Source: Capnocytophaga ochracea DSM 7271 (lineage in GTDB: Bacteria; Bacteroidota; Bacteroidia; Flavobacteriales; Flavobacteriaceae). From it: DNA of 64,000 bases. Position numbers and translations under genes: made by a program. Position 1 is the stretch's first letter, and each line of letters starts with the position of its first letter. Location: NCBI RefSeq assembly GCF_000023285.1, contig NC_013162.1, positions 1,888,501 to 1,952,500 of the forward strand. The letters are read 5' to 3'. The notes beneath the pieces are model-generated. The model was not told the origin of the DNA. It worked only from the letters and a program-made list of their open reading frames with translations, and did no database searches. Shown here piece by piece: positions 34,222-44,926 of the stretch.

Positions 34222-35015
34222 TGATGAAATTCTACAAATATCAAGGAACAGGGAACGATTTTGTGATGATAGACAATCGCAAAGGGGTATTTCCTAAAAA
34301 TAACGAAACGCTTGTGGCACAATTGTGTCATAGGCGTTTTGGTATTGGAGCCGATGGATTGATATTGCTTGAGGACGACCCGCAGTATGATTTCCGTATG
34401 GTGTATTACAATTCTGACGGGCGTGAAAGTACGATGTGTGGCAATGGGGGGCGCTGTGTGGTGGCTTTTGCGAAACAATTGGGTATTATAGAACACGAAA
34501 CGCTATTTATAGCTGTAGATGGGGAGCATCGTGCTACGATTGAAGGGGATAGCTACGTGCGCTTGCAAATGAAAAATGTAACTGAGGTAGAAGAACACAA
34601 AGGCTACGTATTCTTAAATACAGGGTCGCCTCACCACGTGCAATGGGTGGAAGAGGTAGATGCCGTAGACGTGAAAAGCGAAGGAGCTACTATACGCTAT
34701 GGAGAACTTTATGCTACTCAGGGCGGTAGTAACGTGAATTTTGTGAGCAAAGGAGAGAAAGGCTTTAAAGTGCGCACCTATGAGCGCGGAGTGGAAGATG
34801 AAACTTACTCTTGCGGTACAGGGGTTACAGCCGTAGCGATTGCTCTTTATCACATAGGAGAAACCGATGCACAACAGATTACCCTGCACACTCGAGGAGG
34901 TGACTTGCAAGTGGCTTTCGATAGAGTAGGAGAGGGGTATGAGAATATCTATTTGAGTGGTAGTGCTCAATTCGTGTTTGACGGAACAATAGAGGAGTTA
35001 AAAGGTAAAGAATGA
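34221..35015 (+). CDS. dapF: Diaminopimelate epimerase
   Basis: This 264-residue cytosolic enzyme converts LL- to meso-diaminopimelate for lysine and peptidoglycan. Both catalytic cysteines are present: STMCGNGGRCVV near residue 75 and ETYSCGTGVTA near 200. FYKYQGTGNDFVMID opens the protein. The start overlaps cdsA by one base; a second ATG three bases later could also serve. meso-DAP fits the DNPR-type MurE here. Its stop overlaps the acetyltransferase start by 4 bases (ATGA). Confidence 0.95.
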   Translation: MMKFYKYQGTGNDFVMIDNRKGVFPKNNETLVAQLCHRRFGIGADGLILLEDDPQYDFRMVYYNSDGRESTMCGNGGRCVVAFAKQLGIIEHETLFIAVDGEHRATIEGDSYVRLQMKNVTEVEEHKGYVFLNTGSPHHVQWVEEVDAVDVKSEGATIRYGELYATQGGSNVNFVSKGEKGFKVRTYERGVEDETYSCGTGVTAVAIALYHIGETDAQQITLHTRGGDLQVAFDRVGEGYENIYLSGSAQFVFDGTIEELKGKE

Positions 35016-35512
35016 TAAAGTTAAGAGCGTTAGAACCTGAGGATATAGATTTTTTGTATCAGTTAGAAAATGAAGAGAGTTTGTGGGAGGTAAGTGACAA
35101 CCAATTGCCTTTTGCTAAGCATTTGCTACAAGATTATATACGGAATGCCCAACAGGATATTTACGAAGCTAAGCAGTATCGCTATGTTATAGCGTTTGAA
35201 GAGGGAACGCCTATGGGCTGTGTAGATTTATACGATTTTAGTCCGAAGCACCGTAGAGCAGCTGTGGGGATAGCTCTTTTGCCCGTCTATCGAGGGAAAG
35301 GTTATGCAAAAGAAGCCTTGCAACAGTTGATAGCTCATACACAACAATACTTAGACTTACACCAACTGATTGCTTATATTCCTGAGGATAATGAGGTGAG
35401 TATACGCCTTTTTGAGGGAGTAGGATTTTGTTGCAGTGGTGTACAAAAAGACTGGCTTTACAGTCAAGGAGTTTATAAAGATATGTTATTATACCAAAAT
35501 ATTTTCAGATAA
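35012..35512 (+). CDS. GNAT family N-acetyltransferase
   Basis: This 166-residue protein has the acetyl-CoA-binding motif VGIALLPVYRGKGYAKEAL near residue 88 and a RimJ/SpeG-like body (ALEPEDIDFLYQLENEESLW). The last segment (PEDNEVSIRLFEGVGF) is the usual C-terminal GNAT strand-helix. The substrate is unknown; protein N-terminal or polyamine acetylation are possible. It is coupled to dapF by a 4-base overlap and followed by the ZIP transporter gene after 8 bases. Confidence 0.85.
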   Translation: MIKLRALEPEDIDFLYQLENEESLWEVSDNQLPFAKHLLQDYIRNAQQDIYEAKQYRYVIAFEEGTPMGCVDLYDFSPKHRRAAVGIALLPVYRGKGYAKEALQQLIAHTQQYLDLHQLIAYIPEDNEVSIRLFEGVGFCCSGVQKDWLYSQGVYKDMLLYQNIFR

Positions 35513-35520
35513 GTCATAAA

Positions 35521-36339
35521 ATGATACGAGATATTATTACTTATTTAGAGACCATAAACCCTATACTTGCTGCCTTATACGCTACCATTTTCACGTGGAG
35601 TGTAACAGCTTTGGGGGCTGCAGTGGTATTCTTTTTTAAGAAAGAAAACAAGACCGTGTTAGATGGTATGTTAGGCTTTACAGGAGGGGTGATGCTGGCA
35701 GCCAGTGTGTGGAGTTTGATAATACCCTCTATTAATATGACAGAAGGTGAAGGCTTTATAAAGGTTCTACCTGCTACGGTAGGGATATTTATGGGAGCAC
35801 TTTTTCTTTATGTATTAGATAAGTTATTACCGCACTTTCACGCCAACTTCAAACAAACAGAAGGTATTAAAACCGATTGGCAAAAAACTACTTTGCTTAT
35901 TTTAGCTATTACCTTGCACAACATTCCCGAAGGATTGGCGGTAGGGGTACTATTTGGAGGAGTAGCCGCTGGTATTCCCGAAGCCTCTATTGCGGGAGCG
36001 GTAACTCTTGCCATCGGTATTGGGCTACAGAACTTTCCTGAAGGAATAGCCGTAGCGATGCCACTCAGACGTATGGGGGTGAGCAGATGTAAGAGCTTTT
36101 TTTATGGGCAGCTTTCGGCTATTGTAGAGCCCATAGCAGGGGTATTGGGTGCTTTTGCAGTACTCTTTTTTACTCCGATACTCCCTTATGCTCTTGCTTT
36201 TGCGGCAGGAGCTATGATTTATGTGGTCATAGAAGAGGTAATACCTGAAGCCCAGCAAAATGAGAACACCGATGTTTCTACCATAGGCTTTTTAATAGGT
36301 TTTGTAGTGATGATGGCAATGGACGTGGTATTGGGCTAA
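35521..36339 (+). CDS. ZIP family divalent metal transporter
   Basis: This 272-residue inner-membrane protein has about eight helices. Metal-site motifs TLHNIPEGLAVGVLF (TM4) and LQNFPEGIAVAMPLR (TM5) bracket the transport site of ZIP/ZupT proteins, which import zinc or other divalent ions. The second site is degenerate (LQNFPEG instead of H-containing), as in the GufA subgroup. It closes a tight operon running LUD-cdsA-dapF-GNAT-ZIP. Confidence 0.88.
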   Translation: MIRDIITYLETINPILAALYATIFTWSVTALGAAVVFFFKKENKTVLDGMLGFTGGVMLAASVWSLIIPSINMTEGEGFIKVLPATVGIFMGALFLYVLDKLLPHFHANFKQTEGIKTDWQKTTLLILAITLHNIPEGLAVGVLFGGVAAGIPEASIAGAVTLAIGIGLQNFPEGIAVAMPLRRMGVSRCKSFFYGQLSAIVEPIAGVLGAFAVLFFTPILPYALAFAAGAMIYVVIEEVIPEAQQNENTDVSTIGFLIGFVVMMAMDVVLG

Positions 36340-36360
36340 CAAATATTTCTTTACAGATGT

Positions 36361-36391
36361 TTGTGTGATACTGAAAAAAAACATATATTTG
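36361..36391 (+). promoter_or_regulatory. Promoter of glyA
   Basis: TTG at 36361-36363, a 20-base gap and TATATTTG at 36384-36391, about 50 bases before the start codon. Confidence 0.65.
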
Positions 36392-36441
36392 CCCAGAAAT
36401 AGAAGCAATGAGAAGAGTATTAAACATTAAATAATTTTAAT

Positions 36442-37716
36442 ATGCAAAGAGACATTGATATTTTTGAACTAATTGAAGACGAAAGAGAGCGCCAAGAGTT
36501 GGGAATTGAGCTCATCGCTTCAGAGAATTTTGTGAGTGACCAAGTAATGGAAGCAGCAGGTTCGGTACTGACTAACAAATATGCTGAAGGTTATCCAGGC
36601 AAGCGTTACTACGGCGGTTGTGAAGTAATTGATGAAATCGAGCAAATAGCTATTAACCGCGCTAAAGTGCTTTTTGGTGCTAAATATGCCAATGTACAAC
36701 CTCATAGCGGTTCGCAAGCTAATGCGGCAGTTTATGCTACTTGTCTTAAACCAGGTGATAAAATTCTCGGTTTCGACCTCTCACACGGTGGACACCTTAC
36801 ACACGGCTCACCTGTTAATTTTTCAGGTAGATTGTACGAACCTGTATTTTATGGGGTAGAAAAGGAAACAGGAAGACTCAATTACAACAATATATTAGAA
36901 ATAGCGGAACGAGAGCGCCCTAAAATGATAGTAGCAGGAGCTTCGGCGTATTCTCGTGATATCGATTTTAAATGCTTTAGGGAAATAGCCGATAAGGTAG
37001 GTGCTATCCTCTTTGCTGATATTGCACACCCTGCGGGGCTCATTGCCAAAGGACTTTTGAACGACCCTATCCCATATTGCCATATTGTAACTACTACTAC
37101 TCATAAAACACTGCGAGGGCCTCGAGGAGGACTTATCTTGATGGGTAAAGATTTTGAGAACCCTTTTGATATAAAGACTCCTAAGGGAGAAGTGCGAATG
37201 ATGTCGTCACTTATAGACAGTGCGGTATTCCCAGGTAACCAAGGAGGTCCTTTGGAACATATCATCGCAGCAAAAGCGGTAGCCTTTGGCGAAGCTCTTT
37301 CTGATGATTTTCTCTATTACGCTATACAAGTGCAAAAGAATGCGCGTAAATTAGCATCTGTTCTTTTAGCAAAAGGCTATGATATCATCTCAAAAGGAAC
37401 TGACAATCACCTAATGCTTATTGATTTGCGCAATAAAGATGTAAGTGGTAAAGAAGCAGAAGAAGCCCTTGGTAAAGCAGATATTACTGTGAACAAGAAT
37501 ATGGTGCCTTTTGATACCCGCTCGCCTTTTGTAACTAGTGGTATTAGGGTAGGAGTATCAGCAATCACTACTCGTGGACTGAAAGAAGCGGATATGGAAC
37601 GCATTGCCGACTTTATAGACCGTGCGATTACTAATCGAGATAATGATGAAGTGCTTGAAGAAATAGCAGAAGAAGTAAATATGTTTATGGAAGACAGACC
37701 TTTGTTTGCATATTAG
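36442..37716 (+). CDS. glyA: Serine hydroxymethyltransferase
   Basis: This 424-residue cytosolic PLP enzyme interconverts serine and glycine, supplying one-carbon units on tetrahydrofolate. The PLP lysine is in [14 protein letters not shown] near residue 220. The N-terminal [20 protein letters not shown] and [13 protein letters not shown] are highly conserved. Length is normal. It has its own promoter and terminator. Confidence 0.97.
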   Translation: MQRDIDIFELIEDERERQELGIELIASENFVSDQVMEAAGSVLTNKYAEGYPGKRYYGGCEVIDEIEQIAINRAKVLFGAKYANVQPHSGSQANAAVYATCLKPGDKILGFDLSHGGHLTHGSPVNFSGRLYEPVFYGVEKETGRLNYNNILEIAERERPKMIVAGASAYSRDIDFKCFREIADKVGAILFADIAHPAGLIAKGLLNDPIPYCHIVTTTTHKTLRGPRGGLILMGKDFENPFDIKTPKGEVRMMSSLIDSAVFPGNQGGPLEHIIAAKAVAFGEALSDDFLYYAIQVQKNARKLASVLLAKGYDIISKGTDNHLMLIDLRNKDVSGKEAEEALGKADITVNKNMVPFDTRSPFVTSGIRVGVSAITTRGLKEADMERIADFIDRAITNRDNDEVLEEIAEEVNMFMEDRPLFAY

Positions 37717-37756
37717 TAAATTATAGGCTACTTATATAAATAAAGTATAAACATAG

Positions 37757-37796
37757 GCTCTTACTAAGTTTTTAGGATTTAGTAAGAGCTTTTTTG
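37757..37796 (+). terminator. Terminator of glyA
   Basis: GCTCTTACTAA pairs with TTAGTAAGAGC (11 bp, 11-base loop) and is followed by TTTTTTG, 40 bases after the glyA stop. Confidence 0.8.
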
Positions 37797-37861
37797 TTGC
37801 ACAGTTTCGTAGAAAAAGTAACAATAGTTGAGAAGAAAAAGAAAATATTACTCAAAATATT

Positions 37862-37890
37862 TTGCATGTGAAAAATTTTCCCTACTTTTG
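37862..37890 (+). promoter_or_regulatory. Promoter of the giant surface-protein gene
   Basis: TTG at 37862-37864, an 18-base gap and TACTTTTG at 37883-37890, 40 bases before the ATG at 37931. Its position excludes the longer ORF start. Confidence 0.65.
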
Positions 37891-37930
37891 CACCCCAAAA
37901 ATCACTAACGAAACAATTATAAAACTCAAA

Positions 37931-40900
37931 ATGTACAAACATTTAACTATTAGGTTATCGCTATTTATTTTACTATTTCTATTTGTAAAAGGGCAAGCAC
38001 AGTCGTGTGATGAAAACGTATTAAAAGGGTTAGAAAGAACCCGTATTTATTACCATAAAGAAGTAACCAAAGACAGTAATGCTTCATTCTTCATTAAAAA
38101 CCCTTTGAAAGGTACTACCTATTCATTTATAGATAAGGCAACTGGTGTTGCTTATAGCAAACTTTATACAGGTATGCCTGAGGAACTCACCATTGAGATT
38201 CCAGTAGGGAAGGTAGCTACTGAGCAGAGCTTTATATTTAGGGCTACCAACGGCGATTGTGCTTATCAATCGTTGGACAATCGCGATGTTAATAAGCGAT
38301 ATTATGTAATTACCCCCAATACTCAACTCAAACTTTCTCTCAGTGTCGAACATGAATGGTGTGCACACTCAGGAGCAGTGCATATGAATATGGTGGGTGA
38401 TGATAATGCCAATTACAATTTCTTCTTCAAAAAGCCTAATGGCAATTTTGAGCAATTGGCAGGACATTCTTATACTAGTTTAGATGCGGGTACCTACGAA
38501 GTAAAAGCGGTAAACAAGAACGACAATAGTAAAACCTATACACAAAAAGTAAAAATAGAGAAGCTTACTAAACACGTCGATTTTCAATTGAGTAGTGTAG
38601 TCGATGTGTGTACTGGCAAAATAGCTATTTATGTAGATACTAAAAAAGGAAAGACAGGAGGTTCAGTTGATAACAGTTATCCCCTATTTTTTACTTTGCT
38701 CAAAAATAATGTAGAGATAAAAAATCAAACTTCTCCGATATTTAAAGATGTAGAAGAAGGTGCTACTTATGAAGTGCGTGTATACGATGTTTGTGGTACT
38801 AGTGGTGGTAACTTTTCTACTCAAACTTATAAAGTTGAAAAAAGATTAGGCGTTTTCAAGGTTATTAATCATACCGGCTTTTCTCCTAAAGCGAATTGCC
38901 CTTATATGGTTTCATTTACCTCAGAACTCTATGTGAAAGATGCGAGAGAAATGGTTGAAAAAAACCTAATTCCTTATCCGCTCGCTTTTACTTTTGAGAT
39001 GACTTCACCTTCTAATAAGGTGTATCATTTCTCTTTTGTAGTGAATAACAAGCAAGAATTAGAAGAAAATTTTACTCCAACAGAAAATAGTTTTTATCTA
39101 AGACCTCTCAAACTTTCAAATAATAATATTTCTTATGAGGTAGGTAAATGGAAACTTAAAGGTACTTATACTATTTGTGGTAAACAGAATATTATTCCTG
39201 AAGCTGAAAAAGAGGTTTTTTTACCTATTACAGGGGTAGGTATAGGTATTGTTCAAGATGATTTTGCTACTAATTGTAGAAACCAAAAGCTCGTTCTTAC
39301 TAATAGTAAGAGTAATCAGGTACAAAATTTAAAGAACTTCTATACAGTATTAGAAAATGCTCCTGCTGGATTTGATTATCAAGCAGCAGGTTTTTATAAA
39401 ATAACAACTACTAATCCACTTTTGCAAAACAAATGGGTGAAATTCTTTGAAAATACTGATGGTAAAAAAACATTATTGCCTGCAAAGTTTATAGAAGAAG
39501 GAGGTGATTACAAATTTAAAGTGGTAGATGAATGTACGAATACTACTAAAGACCTTAGCTATACCGGCTATGCTACTTCTCAAGGGCGTTTTGAATTAAA
39601 AGCTAAAGTCTATGGCACTTGTAGTGATCCTTCAGGAGCTCCTGACAATAATTCTCTTTGGAAAGAAGTAGTGCTTGAAAGAGGAAATACTACTGATGGA
39701 ACCATTACTAAAGTTGAAATCATTTCTTATGAGAAAGATAGCCGTTTTGCCGACTATAGTGCCTTAATGCCTATTACATTGCCTATTGATATTACCGAAA
39801 CCTATAGATCAGGAGAACAACAGTGGAGAATAAAACTCCCTGCAGGAATTTACAATGTGCGATGGTCAGGCTCGTGTAATAAAACAGAAACTCTGAAAGT
39901 GCAAACTGGAGGTCCTGAAAATACTATCTTTGAGTGGCAGGATGGTTGTAATCCTAAATTGATAGTGAAAAGAAATACTTCTTATTCACTTGCTGAAGGT
40001 ATAGAGTATACTTTAGAACGCTATGATACTAAAGAAAATAGATGGGCATCTGTTACTTATGGTTATTATGGAGGAGATACTTTTCTTGATGGGAAAAGAG
40101 ATAGATTTGAGTTCAATATTCCGAGTCCTCAACAAGGAAAATATCGTGTCTTGCGCTCTATACAACCCAATAGTACAAACAGATTAAAAGAGTGTACCCG
40201 TGTGGTAGCTGAACATGAATTTACCGAGGGTGAAATGCAACAGCCTAGAGGAGTGCGTATGGATTGCTCAGCAATAGGAGGAACTCAAAAATATCATATA
40301 GTCATTATTCCACAAGGGGGAGTGCCTCCTTACACTTATGAATTATCTGAAGCTGAGATAGATGGTAGCACTACAAATTCTGTGTATCAGAATAATGCTG
40401 ATAACAATTTCTTTATCAATGTAGATGCTTCTAAACCTCAAGCTCGTTATAAGTTTCTGGTGAAAGATTCTTGTGGTAAAGGGAAAGTTTATGAAGAAAC
40501 ACTTTCACAAATAGCTCCTTTTGCTGTACAAAAAAATCAAGAGTTTTATTGTGTTGGTTCTAAAGGTGTGCTATCAGTGCCACAAATAAGTGGAGTTAGT
40601 TATCAGTGGTATCGCAATGATCAACCTACGACTGTATTGAGTACAAGTAATCAGCTTATTATAAACAATCTCACTCAAGCCGATCTCGACAATACTTTTA
40701 GCTTGAAGCTAACGCTCACTAATATTACTGACCCTACAGTAAAAAGCTGTATTGAGCAAAATCTTAATGGTTTTGATACTATCCGTTTCAATACTCACAC
40801 TCCTTATAGCCAAACTTATAAAGCTCCTATAGCTGTTAATAGAGTGGAGTGTTTAGAAGAGAAAAACAATAGTGTTAATAATATTTATGATGTAAATAAA

Positions 40901-43900
40901 CTCTTTAAAGACGTCCCTACTTCTTTTGAGGCTGGTGTTTCTTATGATATAATTGATAAAGATGGATTGATTTCTACTACTAGGATGGATTATTTAGGAC
41001 TAAAAGATATGATAAAAATGAGTCCGGCACTTGTAGGAAAACATACTTTTATATACCGCATAAAATCGGCTTGTGGTTCCGTGATTACACAAACAGAAGC
41101 TACTTTAGAAGTAAAAACTTATAAACAAATCTATGCTACAAGTATAAATGTTTGTGAAGCAACTAAAACATTGGCAGAACTTGAAACGATTATTAAAAAC
41201 ACAAACACAGGTATAACAGCATCTATGTTTGGTAATAACTTTGAGTTTCAGTGGTATCCTACTTCTGTAGATGCAATTAATGAAACGAATAGAATTACCA
41301 CTCCATCGCTGTCCCTATCCGAAGGGAATAATCAGTATTACATAAAAGGGAAACATATAGGTGATAGTTTCTGTTTTTCTTCACCTGCACAAGTGAATAT
41401 TATGCGTCTTTCCTCATCTTCTAAAGGTGATAAAACCATAACACTTTGTGAAGGAACTACCATAACCGACTTGAAGAAAGAAATTGCTAAGCCATCTACT
41501 TCCGATGTAAATAAAGTAGCTGTTTATAAGGGTACAACCCTACTTTCTAACGATGATCTGTTGCAAACAGGTATTCAGTATACTTATACCTATAAAGTGG
41601 GTACTTGTGAAACGCCTTCGGCTAATATAAACCTTACTCTCACCCCTATAACTTCTATACTCCCAGTAGAAAGTTTAGTAGTATGTGATTATGAGGTGGA
41701 AAACCTATCTTATTACACTACTTATGCTGTGGTAATGAATTACCTTCAAACAAAGTATGCAGGTAAGACAGTTAAATTGTATCAAAGTTTTGGACCTTAT
41801 AATATTCCTCAGGTACAACCTACTGATAAAATATTTTTAAATACTGATAGATTTTCGTATACTTTGCAAGAAGCAGGAAAATGTGAGTCAGTTAGACAGA
41901 AAATTATAGTTGTAGCCGATATTAATCGTGCTATAGCTACTACAGTAGCTATAAGCGTATGTGAAGAAGATAAAGTGTCTGCTATAAGAGCCAAGTTAAT
42001 AGGAGATAATATCAAAATCTATAAAAAATTAAGAACATCTTCTCAGAATGCTGTTCTATCTACTGAAGTTAATGATAATGAAGATATAGATTGGACAGAA
42101 GGAATAGAATATTTCTATACTATAAAAAACACAGGAGATACTTGTGAAAGTAGAAAAGAAAGGATATACCTTTCGAAATCATTAGGAGGTAAAACTTTAG
42201 CACAGCCAGTCTCTTTATCATTGTGCAATAGCAATGCTACTATAGGGGATTTGAAAGTAGCCTTGCAGGGAAATGAAGTGAAAATCTATACACTTAATGC
42301 TCAAAATAAATATGTAGAGGAAGCAGAAGCCACAGTTCTTAATGCTGCTACCACTTATTACTACACCCTTCGCGATATTGGAAAATGTGTGAGTGAAAAG
42401 GCTCCTATAACCTTTACACTTTTGCAGCGTCCTGTCACTCCTACAGTTACCCAAACTACCCAATCTTTCTGTAGTAATGCCACCATAGCTTCCTTGCAAC
42501 CCCAAGGCGCTAATATAATATGGTATGCTACAGCTACCAGCACAACACCTTTGGCAAATACAACGCCTTTGGTAGCGGGTAATACTTACTATGTAGCTCA
42601 GAGAAATGGCAGTTGTGAAAGTGCCCGTGCAGTAGTGAATGTAATCTATAGCAATACATTAAGCCTTACTGTACCAGCACCTTTAACCATTGCTTGCGAT
42701 GATGCTAACATAGCAACAACTGTAGGCAATTGGCTCAACCAAGCTACAGTTACCGATACTTGTGGTACGGCTACCCTTACCCACAACTACACTGCGGTGA
42801 AACCGACGGATTGGTGTAACACTTCGATAGTAACTATTACCTTTGTAGGTAAAGACCCATTAGGCAACACCGTTACCAAAACAAGCACTATCAAAGTATT
42901 GCAAATTGATGCTGTAGACGATACACATACGGGTATCATCAATGGAGCCAATGGTGCTAATGATGTGATTGATGTATTGCAAAATGATAGGGTAGGAGAG
43001 ACACAAGCTACTACAAGCAATGTACAGCTTACGGTAGTAACCCCTGCTACTGGAGGAACCAATGTACCTACACTTAATACCGCTACAGGTAAAATATCAG
43101 TCCCTGCAGGCACTAAATCGGGTACTTATACTATTCAGTACAAAATCTGTCATACCGAAAATAGTATAACCGTTTGCGACACAGCCACCATCACTGTAAA
43201 AGTAGGCAGTACGCCAATTGTTGCCAAAGCCGATACTTATACGATAACCAATGGTACTAGCACAACAACTACCACAGGTACGGTATTAGATAACGATAAA
43301 CTCGGCACTAAAACGCCAACAACTACCGATGTGATTCTTACCGTAGTAACTACCACCACCGATGTAGTAGGAGCGACTAAAACGCCTACGCTCAACAACA
43401 ATGGTACTGTTACGGTACCTTCGGGTACTAGATCGGGTACTTACCAAATAGTGTATAGCATCTGTGAGCGTTTGAATCCTGATAACTGTGCAACAGCCAC
43501 AGCTACTGTAAAAGTAGGCAGTACGCCAATTGTTGCCAAAGCTGATACTTATACAATAACCAATGGTACTAGTACAACAACTACCACCGGTACGGTATTA
43601 GATAACGATAAACTCGGCACTAAAACGCCAACCACCACCGATGTGATTCTTACCGTAGTAACTACCACCACCGATGTAGTAGGAGCGACTAAAACGCCTA
43701 CGCTCAAGAACAATGGTACTGTTACGGTACCTTCGGGCACTAAATCGGGTACTTATGAGATAGTATACAGCATCTGTGAGCGTTTGAACCCTGATAACTG
43801 TGCAACAGCCACAGCTACTGTAAAAGTGTTTGTTCCTACTGTAGTAACGCCAACGACTATTGAAGCAGTGAACGATGGGGTAACTACGATTACAAGCATT

Positions 43901-44734
43901 GTAGGCGGCACTACGCCAAGCGTTCTTACTAATGATAAACTCAATGGTGTACCAAATCCAAGTATCAGTTCTGTAACACTTACTTGGAATACAGCAACTC
44001 CTACGGGCTTCACCTTGAACCCTAATGGAACGATTACGGTAGCACCAAACACCCCTGTGGGTATCCATACGATAAGCTACACTATATGCGCCGTAGCAAG
44101 TCCTACGGTATGTAGCACCGCAAGTATTGTGGTAACAGTGAGTGGTACAACCACAAGCACCACCCCAGTATTGCCAATAGCAGTAGATGATCGTTCTACA
44201 ACCACTATCAATACTCCAGTAGTGGTGAATGTATTGGGTAACGATACCCCTAACGGAGCAACAACTCCTAATGTGGTAGCCACCCCTGCTAACGGTACAG
44301 TAGTTGTGAATGTAGATGGTTCTATAGAATATCGTCCAAATACTAATTTTGAGGGCACTGATACCTTTGTGTATAAACTTTGCAACACCGATGGTTGTGC
44401 TTCAGCTACTGTTACTGTCGATGTAGTGAACAAGATAGTGCCTTACAATGGTATGTCGGTAAATGGCGATGGCAAAAACGATTATTTTCATATCGGTGGC
44501 ATTGAGCGTTACCCTAACAATGTGGTACGTATCTATAACCGTTGGGGGGTGAAAGTATTCGAGTCCGAAGGTTATGACAATGTTACCCGCGTATTTAGAG
44601 GTATCTCTAACGGACGTGTAACTATCGAACAAGCCGATAAGCTCCCACAAGGAACGTATTACTACGTGATAGAGTATTATGATAGTAATAACAACAAAGA
44701 ATCTTTAGTTGGTTGGTTATACATTAAGAAATAG
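37931..44734 (+). CDS. Giant T9SS-exported surface protein with tandem immunoglobulin-like repeats
   Basis: This 2267-residue protein has a signal peptide (1-24). The first 1570 residues have no family I recognise but carry many spaced cysteines (SCDEN, TCSDPSG, SCNKTE). Residues about 1576-1660 look like a HYR domain. Five Ig/cadherin-like repeats with VLDNDKLG/VLQNDRVG motifs span about 1660-2165. Two of these, about 1757-1860 and 1861-1964, are nearly identical. The C-terminus (SVNGDGKNDYFHIGGIERYP to WLYIKK) is a type B sorting domain of the type IX system. It is probably an adhesin. I use the ATG at 37931 because the promoter covers the earlier in-frame start. Confidence 0.88.
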   Translation: MYKHLTIRLSLFILLFLFVKGQAQSCDENVLKGLERTRIYYHKEVTKDSNASFFIKNPLKGTTYSFIDKATGVAYSKLYTGMPEELTIEIPVGKVATEQSFIFRATNGDCAYQSLDNRDVNKRYYVITPNTQLKLSLSVEHEWCAHSGAVHMNMVGDDNANYNFFFKKPNGNFEQLAGHSYTSLDAGTYEVKAVNKNDNSKTYTQKVKIEKLTKHVDFQLSSVVDVCTGKIAIYVDTKKGKTGGSVDNSYPLFFTLLKNNVEIKNQTSPIFKDVEEGATYEVRVYDVCGTSGGNFSTQTYKVEKRLGVFKVINHTGFSPKANCPYMVSFTSELYVKDAREMVEKNLIPYPLAFTFEMTSPSNKVYHFSFVVNNKQELEENFTPTENSFYLRPLKLSNNNISYEVGKWKLKGTYTICGKQNIIPEAEKEVFLPITGVGIGIVQDDFATNCRNQKLVLTNSKSNQVQNLKNFYTVLENAPAGFDYQAAGFYKITTTNPLLQNKWVKFFENTDGKKTLLPAKFIEEGGDYKFKVVDECTNTTKDLSYTGYATSQGRFELKAKVYGTCSDPSGAPDNNSLWKEVVLERGNTTDGTITKVEIISYEKDSRFADYSALMPITLPIDITETYRSGEQQWRIKLPAGIYNVRWSGSCNKTETLKVQTGGPENTIFEWQDGCNPKLIVKRNTSYSLAEGIEYTLERYDTKENRWASVTYGYYGGDTFLDGKRDRFEFNIPSPQQGKYRVLRSIQPNSTNRLKECTRVVAEHEFTEGEMQQPRGVRMDCSAIGGTQKYHIVIIPQGGVPPYTYELSEAEIDGSTTNSVYQNNADNNFFINVDASKPQARYKFLVKDSCGKGKVYEETLSQIAPFAVQKNQEFYCVGSKGVLSVPQISGVSYQWYRNDQPTTVLSTSNQLIINNLTQADLDNTFSLKLTLTNITDPTVKSCIEQNLNGFDTIRFNTHTPYSQTYKAPIAVNRVECLEEKNNSVNNIYDVNKLFKDVPTSFEAGVSYDIIDKDGLISTTRMDYLGLKDMIKMSPALVGKHTFIYRIKSACGSVITQTEATLEVKTYKQIYATSINVCEATKTLAELETIIKNTNTGITASMFGNNFEFQWYPTSVDAINETNRITTPSLSLSEGNNQYYIKGKHIGDSFCFSSPAQVNIMRLSSSSKGDKTITLCEGTTITDLKKEIAKPSTSDVNKVAVYKGTTLLSNDDLLQTGIQYTYTYKVGTCETPSANINLTLTPITSILPVESLVVCDYEVENLSYYTTYAVVMNYLQTKYAGKTVKLYQSFGPYNIPQVQPTDKIFLNTDRFSYTLQEAGKCESVRQKIIVVADINRAIATTVAISVCEEDKVSAIRAKLIGDNIKIYKKLRTSSQNAVLSTEVNDNEDIDWTEGIEYFYTIKNTGDTCESRKERIYLSKSLGGKTLAQPVSLSLCNSNATIGDLKVALQGNEVKIYTLNAQNKYVEEAEATVLNAATTYYYTLRDIGKCVSEKAPITFTLLQRPVTPTVTQTTQSFCSNATIASLQPQGANIIWYATATSTTPLANTTPLVAGNTYYVAQRNGSCESARAVVNVIYSNTLSLTVPAPLTIACDDANIATTVGNWLNQATVTDTCGTATLTHNYTAVKPTDWCNTSIVTITFVGKDPLGNTVTKTSTIKVLQIDAVDDTHTGIINGANGANDVIDVLQNDRVGETQATTSNVQLTVVTPATGGTNVPTLNTATGKISVPAGTKSGTYTIQYKICHTENSITVCDTATITVKVGSTPIVAKADTYTITNGTSTTTTTGTVLDNDKLGTKTPTTTDVILTVVTTTTDVVGATKTPTLNNNGTVTVPSGTRSGTYQIVYSICERLNPDNCATATATVKVGSTPIVAKADTYTITNGTSTTTTTGTVLDNDKLGTKTPTTTDVILTVVTTTTDVVGATKTPTLKNNGTVTVPSGTKSGTYEIVYSICERLNPDNCATATATVKVFVPTVVTPTTIEAVNDGVTTITSIVGGTTPSVLTNDKLNGVPNPSISSVTLTWNTATPTGFTLNPNGTITVAPNTPVGIHTISYTICAVASPTVCSTASIVVTVSGTTTSTTPVLPIAVDDRSTTTINTPVVVNVLGNDTPNGATTPNVVATPANGTVVVNVDGSIEYRPNTNFEGTDTFVYKLCNTDGCASATVTVDVVNKIVPYNGMSVNGDGKNDYFHIGGIERYPNNVVRIYNRWGVKVFESEGYDNVTRVFRGISNGRVTIEQADKLPQGTYYYVIEYYDSNNNKESLVGWLYIKK
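43202..43825 (+). repeat. Tandem 312-bp duplication inside the giant surface gene
   Basis: Copies at 43202-43513 and 43514-43825 differ, by eye, at about fifteen bases with no indels. Each encodes one 104-residue repeat starting VGSTPIVAKADTYTITNGTS. The flanking repeats are clearly diverged, so this duplication is recent or kept alike by gene conversion. Confidence 0.93.
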
Positions 44735-44756
44735 CATTATATAAATAAAAGAACCT

Positions 44757-44796
44757 CAAAAAAGGCTGTTCAGCATTTCGCTGAACAGCCTTTTTT
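44757..44796 (+). terminator. Terminator of the giant surface-protein gene
   Basis: AGGCTGTTCAGC pairs with GCTGAACAGCCT (12 bp, loop ATTTC), flanked by A6 and T7. It lies just after the stop. Confidence 0.88.
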
Positions 44797-44807
44797 GCAT
44801 AGTATAT

Positions 44808-44837
44808 TGTGTGGCTCACATTGTTTGTGTAGCTCAT
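44808..44837. repeat. REP-like degenerate pair
   Basis: GTGTGGCTCACAT followed by a second degenerate unit GTGTAGCTCATAT, just beyond the terminator of the giant gene. Confidence 0.5.
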
Positions 44838-44926
44838 ATCTAATTTCTCTTCTCTTTTCTTTCGTTTTATTGCCCTCAAAACTACGTTTTTTCCTTCACT
44901 CTTAATTATTCAGTATCAATTTTTTA

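Noticed and set aside
37862-37930. Longer start for the giant surface protein
   Set aside because: The promoter lies inside this stretch and the signal peptide begins only at 37931.
42787-44433. Several minus-strand ORFs opposite the giant surface gene
   Set aside because: They repeat with the same spacing as the Ig-like repeats and have valine/threonine-rich low-complexity products; the plus-strand gene explains them.
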